Shown here: positions 57,188-64,000 of the stretch, piece by piece
Layout of the letters: the number at the start of each line of letters is the position of its first letter
Position numbering within the stretch: the stretch's first letter is position 1
DNA from: DATAGF01 sp963813355
GTDB lineage: Bacteria > Actinomycetota > Thermoleophilia > Miltoncostaeales > Miltoncostaeaceae
Assembly: GCA_963813355.1 (NCBI GenBank)
Contig: CAWEYS010000016.1
Span: 225,434 to 289,433, forward strand
Reading direction: 5' to 3'
Length of the DNA: 64,000 nt
The notes under the pieces: generated by a model
Databases searched by the model: none
The model's input: the letters and a program-made list of their open reading frames with translations, nothing else
Told to the model about the DNA's origin: nothing
Made by a program: the position numbers and the translations under genes

Positions 57188-58129
57188 ATGCCCGCCGTCA
57201 GCTTCGAGGAGAGCCTGCGCGACCTCGAGGGCCGCCTCGCCGCCCAGGGCGGCCGCGGTCGCCGCCTCTCGCCCCGCAGCCGGGCCGCCTACCTGAAGGA
57301 CGCCCGCCGCGTGGCCGGCTGGCTCTCGGACCAGGGGGTCGCCGGGCCGGCGGCCGTGACGCCCTCGGCGATCGAGGCGGCGTTCCGCGGCCTGGGGTGG
57401 TCGCCCGCCAGCCGCGCCCGCGCGACCACGGCGCTGCGCGAGTGGCTCGCGCCGTACCACCCGCCGAGCCGCTGCCCGGTCGACCTCATCGACCGGCCGC
57501 GCGCTACGCCCCCGCCGGTGCCCCGGCTCTCGCAGCGCGACGCGGCGGCGCTGGTTGACGGCGCGGGGCGCCCAGGGGCGGCCGGGCCGGTGGCCGAGGC
57601 CCTCGCCCTGCGCGACCGCGCGCTGATGGAGGTGCTCTACGGCAGCGGCCTGCGCCGCCAGGAGGCCTGCGACCTCGTGCTGGCCGGGCTCGACTTCGAG
57701 CACGACTCCCTGCGGGTGGTGGGCAAGGGCGGCCGGGCCCGGACCGTGCCGCTCACCGAGCCGGCGGTCAGGGCGCTGCGGGAGTGGCTGTCGGTGGGCC
57801 GCCCGCGGCTCGTGGGCGGCCAGCCGCCCCAGGCGGCGACCCGGGCCCCGGCCTTCGTCTCGCGCTCCGGCCGCGCCCTGGACGGCTCGGCCGTCTACCG
57901 CGTGGTCGCGCGCGAGCTCCGCGCGGCCGGCCGGGCCGGCGGGCCGCACCTGCTGCGCCACGCCGCCGGCACGCACCTGCTGGAGGGGCCCGGCGGCCGC
58001 GACGGGGCCCACCTGCGGGTGGTGCAGGAGGTGCTCGGCCACGCGAGCCTCGCGACCACCCAGCGCTACACCGGGGTCACCACCAAGTCGATGCAGGCCG
58101 CCCTGCGGCGCGGCCACCCGCGCGGATGA
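57188..58129 (+). CDS. Tyrosine recombinase XerC/XerD-like
   Basis: 313 residues. N-terminal core-binding domain (SPRSRAAYLKDARRVAGWLS) and catalytic domain with Arg I in YGSGLRRQEACDL, Lys in VVGKGGRARTVPL, HLLRHAAGTHLLEG (His/Arg II), LGHASLATTQRYTGV with nucleophile Tyr; all six catalytic positions are intact. ATG 57188. It overlaps the next recombinase gene by 4 bases. XerC/XerD resolve chromosome dimers as heterotetramers; an adjacent pair is unusual. Confidence 0.91.
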   Translation: MPAVSFEESLRDLEGRLAAQGGRGRRLSPRSRAAYLKDARRVAGWLSDQGVAGPAAVTPSAIEAAFRGLGWSPASRARATTALREWLAPYHPPSRCPVDLIDRPRATPPPVPRLSQRDAAALVDGAGRPGAAGPVAEALALRDRALMEVLYGSGLRRQEACDLVLAGLDFEHDSLRVVGKGGRARTVPLTEPAVRALREWLSVGRPRLVGGQPPQAATRAPAFVSRSGRALDGSAVYRVVARELRAAGRAGGPHLLRHAAGTHLLEGPGGRDGAHLRVVQEVLGHASLATTQRYTGVTTKSMQAALRRGHPRG

Positions 58130-59161
58130 TCGACGCGGACGGCTTCGGCCGCCTCGCGGCGGCGTTCCTCGCCACCCGCGAGAACGCCAACACGCGGGCG
58201 GCCTACGCCCGCGACCTGGCCGCGCTCGCGGGCGCCCTCGGCGCGCCCCCGCCCGCGGCGGCGGGCCCGGCGTTCGGGGTCGAGGACGACCCGGCCGCCC
58301 GCGCCGCGGCCGAGACGCTCGCCGCGCTCCCGCTCGACTGGTGGCAGCGCTGGCGCGACGGGCTCCCGGGCCGGCTGTTCAACCCGCCGCCGCCGGGTCG
58401 CGGCCGCGCGCGCGTTCTGCCGCTGGTGGGCCCGGGCCTTCGCGCTCGAGAACCCGGCGCGCGACCTGCGCCCGCCGGCGGCCGCCGGGGAGGGGGGCCA
58501 GGAGGCGATCGGCCGGGAGGTGGTCGCGCTGTCCCCGGCCGCCGTGCGCGCGATGTGCGAGGCGGCGGCGGCGCCGGGGCCGCTCGGGGCGCGCACGGCG
58601 GCGCTGGTCGAGGTGCTCTACGGGTGCGGGCTGCGGGCGAGCGAGGCGGCCGCCCTCGACCTGTCGGCCTGCCACCTCGACGACCCCGACGACCCCTTCG
58701 TGCTCGTGGAGGGCAAGGGCGGGCGGCGCCGGGCGGTGGCGGTGCCGAGGGAGGCGCTCGCGCGCCTGCGGGCCTATCTGCGCGTCGGCCGGCCCGAGCT
58801 GCGGGCGCGCGACCGGCGGCCGCGGCGCGACCAGGCCCGCCACCGCGACGCCGACGCGGTCTTCCTGAGCGCGCGCGGCCGGCGCCTGGGGCGCGGGGCC
58901 GTGTGGCGCATCGTGGCCGACGTCGCCGACCGCGCCGGGCTGCGGGACGACGGCGCGCGGGTGTTCCCGCACGCCCTGCGGCACTCCTGCGGCACCCACC
59001 TGATCCAATCGGGCGTGGACATCCGCTACGTCCAGGCTCACCTCGGCCACGCCTCGCCGGTGACCACCGAGGTCTACACGCACGTGACCGCCGCGCACCT
59101 GCGCGAGGACTTCGACCGCGCCCACCCGCGGGCGCGGGCCGGCCGGCCTACCTCCGGGTGA
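58126..59161 (+). CDS. Second tyrosine recombinase XerC/XerD-like, frameshifted
   Basis: ATG overlaps the previous stop (ATGA). The N-terminal domain reads ENANTRAAYARDLAALAGAL; FCRWWARAFALENPARDLRP and the catalytic domain are one frame over: YGCGLRASEAAALDL, VEGKGGRRRAVAVP, HALRHSCGTHLIQSG, LGHASPVTTEVYTHV. The break is at about 58385-58415, where one extra base in a GGGTCGCGGCCGCGCGCG stretch is likely. The joined length is about 344 residues and all catalytic residues are present. The 3' end overlaps the convergent secreted-protein gene by 14 bases. Confidence 0.88.
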
Positions 59162-60261
59162 CCTTCACGACCACGCCGGCGCGGTCGCGCAGCCCGTCGC
59201 CGATGAGGACGGCGCGGACGCGGTAGCGGCCGGGGCGGGTGTCCTGCGGCAGCCGGATGAGGACGCTTCCGCGGGTCGGCCCGGTCAGCTTGCGGATGGC
59301 GCGCACGAAGCCCCCACCGACGGGCTGGGTCGTGACCACCGCGTTGCCGGGCCGGCCGAGAGCCAGCCGAACGCGGTTCGGCCCCGCGGGCTCGAGCGTC
59401 AGCCCGCCCGGCTGCGGGACCGGGTAGTCCACGCCGGTGGCCGACGCGCCGGGGGCGGCCCGGAATGCGCGGTACTGCGCGAGCCACTCCGCGGCCGCGG
59501 CGCCGTTCCGCAGCCCGTAGGCCCCGGGCCCCCGCGCCAGCAGCTCGCGCCCGGCGGGCGTCGAGCGCGCCCGCGCCCACAGCTCCGCCTGGCCGAGCCC
59601 GCCGTCGGGGCCCAGCAGGATCCGCAGCTCCCCGCGGTCGGTCGGCCACCGCGCGAGCCAGCGGGTCGGGACCGTGGCCATCTCGCGTGGCGGCAGCGGT
59701 GAGAGGTCGCCGCGATAGCTCAGGAGGTAGGTCGCGCGGGCGCGACTGACAGCGTCGACCAGCGCGCGCAGCTTGGCGGGCAGGGGGCGGCGTGGGTCGG
59801 CGCGCCCCACCTGCTCCACGAGCGCAGGCGCCGCGTAGAAGAGGACGCGTTGCGCGTTCGGCCCGAGGCGCTCGAGGGCCGTCGGCGAGCGACCGCGCCG
59901 CGGTCGCCGTCCACTGTCGCGGGGAGATCTCGTCGACCCCGACGAGGCTCCCGACTCCAGGCTGGCCCCACCCCGCGCGCAGGAGGGCGGCGATGCGGCG
60001 CGGCCCGGCACCGGCGAGGTCGCGTCCAGCCACCTTGCCCACCGTGCGGGCGGCGGGCCAGCGGGGATTGGGCCGGATCGGCGCCTGGCGCAGGGTGCCG
60101 CCGCCGACGCCGTCGTGTACGACCGACGCGGCCTCCTCGTGGAGGTAGAGCAGCGGCGCGTCGGCCGCGCGGGCGGCGCCCGGCGCGGCGGCGATCAGGG
60201 CGCCGGCGGTGGCGAGGACAGCCGCGCGCGCGGCGCGGCGTGGGGGGGCGGGGGGCGCCAT
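59148..60261 (-). CDS. Secreted hypothetical protein, frameshifted
   Basis: Signal peptide (AAVLATAGALIAAAPGAARA) then APLLYLHEEAASVVHDGVG. The frame breaks at about 59885; adding a G to GACGGCCCTC joins SLADG with ALERLGPNAQRVLFYAAPAL, DAVSRARATYLLSYRGD and the last beta-rich domain (TRGSVLIRLPQDTRPGRYRV, GVVVKVTRR). The joined protein is about 371 residues. The C-terminal about 80 residues look like a small Ig-like repeat. Function unknown. Confidence 0.68.
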
Positions 60262-60343
60262 TCCCGCAAGGTGTACCGCGGCGCGCGCGCGCCAAGCCGC
60301 GACGAAACGGAACGCTTACGTCCCCGGCCGCAGATCGGCGAAT

Positions 60344-61087
60344 TCAGTCGGATGGGGTGGCCGACAACATCCCCGACCCCACCAGCGCGATCAGGAGCGA
60401 GAGGGCGATGAAGCCGAGGACGAGCCCGGCGATGGCGGCGCCGCGGCCTCCGAGGGTCCCGCGGGACGCGCGGATGTCCCCCAGGGCGAGCGTGCCGAAC
60501 GCGACGGCCAGCGTGGAGGCGAAGACGGTGATGAAGCCCGCGATGCCGAGGACGAGCGCCACCGTGGCCTTGCCCGAGGTGCGCCGCGTCGTGGGCTGCT
60601 CCTCCTCCGGCCCCTCGGCCGCGGCCTCCGGCGCGACCGGCGCCTCGGCGGCCCCCATCGCCATCCGGCGGAAGCCGACGAGCGTGACGATGACCCCGGC
60701 CAGCCCGACCCAGAACGCCAGCATCAGCAGGACCCCCCCGCGCTCGAGGCTCACGTCCGCGTCGGCCGCGAAGTCGTCGGAGGTGCGGCCGGTCAGCACG
60801 ATCAGGCCCGACGTCGCCGCCACGATCGAGGCGAGCGCCACCCCGGCGAGGTGGGCCCACAGCCACGGCGCCAGCGCGGCCGCGAGCAGCAGCAGCGCGC
60901 CGGCGGCGCCGAGCGCGCCCACGGCCGGCTCGAGATCGATGGTGGCGATCGTCCGCGGGGCGCCGCGGGCGGGGCCGCTGGCCAGGTCGCCCGACGGGGC
61001 GAGCGCCACGAGCACTCCCGCGGCCGCGCCCAGCGCGAGCCCGGCGCGCACGAGGACGTTCGTCGGGCCGTAGCGGGCGCCGGTCAC
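60344..61087 (-). CDS. DUF4190-containing membrane protein
   Basis: 247 residues with several hydrophobic segments. After a long N-terminal region, KATVALVLGIAGFITVFASTLA is followed by AFGTLALGDIRASRG and RGAAIAGLVLGFIALSLLIA, the two-helix DUF4190 core. GTG 61087 is 12 bases past the phosphoesterase stop. Widespread small membrane domain of unknown function. Confidence 0.78.
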   Translation of the reverse strand: MTGARYGPTNVLVRAGLALGAAAGVLVALAPSGDLASGPARGAPRTIATIDLEPAVGALGAAGALLLLAAALAPWLWAHLAGVALASIVAATSGLIVLTGRTSDDFAADADVSLERGGVLLMLAFWVGLAGVIVTLVGFRRMAMGAAEAPVAPEAAAEGPEEEQPTTRRTSGKATVALVLGIAGFITVFASTLAVAFGTLALGDIRASRGTLGGRGAAIAGLVLGFIALSLLIALVGSGMLSATPSD

Positions 61088-61098
61088 GGCGGTGAACC

Positions 61099-61770
61099 CT
61101 AGTGGCTGGCCGCGGGGTGCGGGCGGACCGGCACGATGCGCGGGACGATCGCGGCCGAGCCCACCTCCAGGATCCCCACCGAGGGGCGCATCGCCTCGGG
61201 GCCCAGCTGCCACCGGAAGCGCCGCACCCCGCGGTCGCCGACGCCCTTCACGCCGGCCCGCGGCGGCGCGCCGCCCTCCATGTTCCCCCACGGGCAGACC
61301 GCGCCCGGCGAGAAGAAGAGCGCCGACCCCCGCCGGACGATCGCCGGCTCGTGCCAGTGGCCGTACACGACGCAGTCGACCGGCCCCGTCCGCCGGGCGA
61401 GGGCGGCGTGCAGGCCGGCCCGGTAGCCGAGGTTGCGCCCCGCGACCACCGAGGCGGCGATCACGGACGTGTTGACCACCCGGCTCCGCCGGCCGTGGTT
61501 CAGGCCGATCCGCCGGCCTCCGGCGACGACCACCGCGGTCTCGGGCAGCTCGAGCCCCTCCAGGCGGTCGTGGTCGCCGCGCACGGCGACGACCGGCGCG
61601 ACGGCCTCGAGGTCCTCGAGCACCGAGGGGACGCTCAGGTCGCCGGCGTGGAGGATCAGGTCGCAGCCCTCGAGCGCCTCCAGGAGGCCGTCCGGCAGCG
61701 CGTCGAGGTACTCGCCGACGTGGCTGTCGGCGACGACGCCGATCCGGCGCGTCCGCCCCGGGGGGCTCAC
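61099..61770 (-). CDS. Metallophosphoesterase, YfcE-like
   Basis: 223 residues. Calcineurin-like motifs GVVADSHVGE, ILHAGDLSVPS, AVRGDHDRLE, LNHGRRS and VVYGHWHEPAIV supply the two-metal site, with Asp in place of Asn in the GD-x-D block. Cytosolic phosphodiesterase. GTG overlaps the ddl stop (GTGA). Confidence 0.9.
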   Translation of the reverse strand: MSPPGRTRRIGVVADSHVGEYLDALPDGLLEALEGCDLILHAGDLSVPSVLEDLEAVAPVVAVRGDHDRLEGLELPETAVVVAGGRRIGLNHGRRSRVVNTSVIAASVVAGRNLGYRAGLHAALARRTGPVDCVVYGHWHEPAIVRRGSALFFSPGAVCPWGNMEGGAPPRAGVKGVGDRGVRRFRWQLGPEAMRPSVGILEVGSAAIVPRIVPVRPHPAASH

Positions 61771-62798
61771 CCGGCGTAGCGCCGCGCCTGCGCGGCGCGC
61801 GCGACGGCCAGCTCCACGAGGCGGTTGACGAGGTCGGGGTAGGCGATCCCCCCCGCCTCCATCAGCGTGGCGTAGACGCTGGTCGGGGTGAAGCCCGGCA
61901 TCGTGTTCAGCTCCGACAGCAGCACCTCGCCGCCGTCGGACACGAAGAAGTTGACCCGGGCAAGGCCGGCGCAGTTGACCGCCTGGAAGGCGCGCAGCGC
62001 GAGCTCGCGGGCGCGCTGGGCCACTGGGTCGGGGAGGTCGGCGGGAACCTCCACCCGCGAGCGGCCGGGCTCGTACTTGGTCGCGTAGTCGTACCACTCC
62101 GAGTCGTACGTGATCTCGCCGACGGGCGAGACGATCGGCTCGTCCTCGCCGAGCACCCCGACCTCCACCTCGCGCCCCGAGATGGCCCGCTCCACGAGGG
62201 CCTTGGGGTCGTGGCGGAAGGCCAGCGCCAGCGCCGCGTCGAGGTCCGCCTCCGCCGGGACGGGGCTGATGCCGACGCTGGAGCCCAGGCGGGCGGGCTT
62301 GCAGAAGGCGGGGTAGCCCACGCGCTCGGCGATCGCGCTGCGGACGTCGTCCGGCCGGGCCCTCCACTCGGCCTCGGTCACCACGCGGTGCTCGGGCGTG
62401 GGGATCCCGGCGTCGCGCAGGAACACCTTGAACATCGCCTTGTCCATGGCCACCGCCGACGCGGCCACGCCGGCGCCGACGTAGGGGGCACCCGCGACCT
62501 CGAGCGCGCCCTGGACCGTCCCGTCCTCGCCGTTGGGGCCGTGGAGGACCGGGAAGACGGCGTCGACGGTCCGCTCGGGCCCTCCGTCGAGCGAGGCGAG
62601 CCGGGGCGTGCCGTCGGGCGCCGGCACCAGCGCCACCGGTGACCCGTTGACGCTCCAGCCCCCCTCGCGCGAGATGAGCACGGGGACCACCTCGTAGCGC
62701 TCCGGGTCGAGGGCGGCGATGACGGCCTCCGCCGACGACAGCGACACCTCGTGCTCGCTGCTGCGGCCCCCCATCAGGACGGCCAGGCGCCGCCTCAC
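61767..62798 (-). CDS. ddl: D-alanine--D-alanine ligase
   Basis: 343 residues. LAVLMGGRSSEHEVSLSSAE is the N-terminal signature, followed by FPVLHGPNGEDGTVQGALE, FCKPARLGSSVGISPV (ATP Lys and loop), RVNFFVSDGGEVLLSELNTMPGFTPTS (Mg and second D-Ala site). Makes the D-Ala-D-Ala dipeptide of peptidoglycan. GTG start 7 bases after the PASTA-kinase stop. Confidence 0.95.
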   Translation of the reverse strand: MRRRLAVLMGGRSSEHEVSLSSAEAVIAALDPERYEVVPVLISREGGWSVNGSPVALVPAPDGTPRLASLDGGPERTVDAVFPVLHGPNGEDGTVQGALEVAGAPYVGAGVAASAVAMDKAMFKVFLRDAGIPTPEHRVVTEAEWRARPDDVRSAIAERVGYPAFCKPARLGSSVGISPVPAEADLDAALALAFRHDPKALVERAISGREVEVGVLGEDEPIVSPVGEITYDSEWYDYATKYEPGRSRVEVPADLPDPVAQRARELALRAFQAVNCAGLARVNFFVSDGGEVLLSELNTMPGFTPTSVYATLMEAGGIAYPDLVNRLVELAVARAAQARRYAG

Positions 62799-62805
62799 GC
62801 AGCCC

Positions 62806-64000
62806 TCACGGCGGGGGCGGCTGCGCGCCGCCGCTCCCGGAGCCGTCGTCGCCCTCCCCCCGCCCTCGCCGAGGCTGCCGGGGTCGCCTCCCGACGAGCC
62901 GAGGCTGACGCTGATGGTGATCGTGCTGCCGGGGTCCACCTCGGTGCCCTCGGCGGGGTCGGAGCTGACGACCGTCCCGGCCGGCTCGTCCGAGTCGACC
63001 TCGACCGTGCTCACGTCGAAGCCCGCGTTCTGGAGCTTGGTCTGGGCGTCCGTCGCCGTGTTGCCGACGATCGTCGGGACCGTGACCTGCTCGGGCGCGG
63101 CGGCCAGGACGAGGTCGACGCCCGAGCCCTCGGGGACCCTCGCGCCCGGCCCGGGGCTCTGGCGGATGACCGTGCCCTCGGCGAAGTCCTCGTTGGGTTG
63201 CGAGGAGACGTTGCCGACGACCAGGCCGGCGCCGTTGAGCTCCGCCTCGGCGCTCGAGAGATCCTGCTGCTGGACGTCGGGGACGGCCACGTTCTCGGGG
63301 CCGCTCGACACGACGATGGTCACCGCGCTGCCGACCTCGGCCTGCGAGCCGCCCGCTGGGCTCTGGCGGATCACGACGCCCTCGTTGACGTCGTTGCTCG
63401 CCTCCTGCTGGGTGTTGACCTCGAAGTCCGCGCGCTGCAGCTCGGCCGTCGCGGCCGCCTCCTCGTCGCCCTCGACGTCGGGCACGGCCGCCAAGCCCGG
63501 CCCGACGCTGACCCGCAGCACGACGGAGTCGCCCTCGTCGACCTCGCTCCCGGCCGGCGGATCGGTGTCGATGGCGTCGCCCGCGTCGACGTCCGCATTG
63601 GTCACCCGCTGTACCGCGACCTCGAGGCCGGCGTTCTCAAGGGTCGCCTGGGCCTCGGCGGCGCTCTGGCCCGAGACCGAGGGGATCGTGACCGCCCGTG
63701 CGTCGTCGCCGCCGAACAGGAGGAAGCCCGCGACGGCGAGCGCCGCCAGCAGCACGAGGCCCCCACGATCCAGGGCCAGCGGCGGCGGCGCTCGCCCGGC
63801 GGCTCGTCCGGCGGCGGCGGCGCGACCCGGGTGGGGCCGGTGACCGGGTCCATCACGCGCGTCTCGGCCGTGGCGGGGCCGGCGGCGGGCATCACGCTGG
63901 TCGTGCTCCCCGAGCCGTCGAGCGCCGTGCGGGCCTCGGAGAGGGCGCGGCTGAACTCGCCGGCCGTGCGGTAGCGCTCGGAGGGCCGCTTGGCCAGCGC
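62806..64000 (-). CDS. PASTA-domain Ser/Thr protein kinase (PknB/StkP-like), 5' partial, two frame breaks
   Basis: The right edge cuts the gene inside the kinase C-lobe (RPSERYRTAGEFSRALSEAR). A Pro-rich juxtamembrane linker and a membrane helix follow, then four PASTA repeats (IPSVSGQSAAEAQATLENAG, VPDVEGDEEAAATAELQRAD, VPDVQQQDLSSAEAELNGAG, VPTIVGNTATDAQTKLQNAG) that bind peptidoglycan fragments. Frame breaks at about 63765 (a missing G in GTGGGGGCC) and 62858 (G-run); the second one restores a stop at 62806. It sits before ddl and would regulate growth and division. Confidence 0.88.

Overview
The window is about 64 kb of very GC-rich, gene-dense DNA with nearly every codon ending in G or C, GTG starts and 4-base stop/start overlaps. 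The gene set points to a high-GC actinobacterium, most likely class Thermoleophilia (Solirubrobacterales-like). Pointers are the secreted protein built from 'NNAVTxxKL'-type repeats behind a typical signal peptide (35.7-36.6 kb), an ECF sigma/RskA-type anti-sigma pair, PASTA and discoidin-like Ser/Thr kinases, a B12-dependent ribonucleotide reductase with NrdR, and a type III plus a type I glutamine synthetase. The lineage is inference from family content. Genes run off both edges.

Layout: 0-2.8 kb, exopolysaccharide genes (sugar transferase, coiled-coil protein, GT4). 2.8-9.2 kb, DNA glycosylase, glnA, glnN and a divergent PucR regulator. 9.2-11.7 kb, pabB-pabC and an unknown gene. 11.7-15.1 kb, an unknown gene, then a sulfite/nitrite reductase with a co-transcribed partner. 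15.3-24.7 kb, two alpha/beta hydrolases, a CGNR regulator, glycosyltransferases, an O-antigen ligase, small membrane or secreted proteins and signal peptidase I. 24.8-29.3 kb, nrdR-nrdJ and an FAD oxidoreductase. 29.3-31.3 kb, copper-linked genes (CopC, a His-rich membrane protein, CtaG). 31.3-34.6 kb, a zinc operon (znuA-znuB-znuC-small membrane protein-zur) with a Zur-box-like site. 34.7-42.4 kb, lgt, the repeat protein, DUF1684, ilvD, a CtpE-like P-type ATPase, STAS and PNPOx-like genes. 42.4-46.1 kb, a sulfate importer operon (SBP-cysT-cysW-cysA). 46.3-50.9 kb, a lyase-superfamily gene, a degenerate integrase-like gene, ECF sigma, anti-sigma and a polysaccharide deacetylase. 51.0-54.9 kb, a DUF3303-like gene and a DUF4062-STAND ATPase of atypical composition, beside tRNA-Met, tRNA-Thr and tRNA-Tyr. 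54.9-59.2 kb, an orphan response regulator, a sensor kinase and two overlapping Xer recombinases. 59.1-64 kb, secreted and membrane proteins, a phosphoesterase, ddl and a PASTA kinase.

Several modules fit together. Sulfate import feeds the siroheme sulfite reductase. The two glutamine synthetases and PucR form a nitrogen cluster. The CopC/CtaG group serves copper handling and oxidase assembly. Lgt, signal peptidase, Ddl, the PASTA kinase and the glycosyltransferases serve the envelope.

More than 20 single-base frame breaks interrupt otherwise conserved genes, often in G or C runs, and they cluster at 35-37 kb and 43-45 kb. They look mainly like assembly or read errors, so frameshifted genes are given at full length with the break noted. 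No CRISPR array, rRNA or insertion sequence was seen. The most unusual items are the tandem Xer pair, the His-less integrase homologue beside the sigma operon, the STAND protein next to tRNAs, and four genes whose only plausible start codon is CTG.
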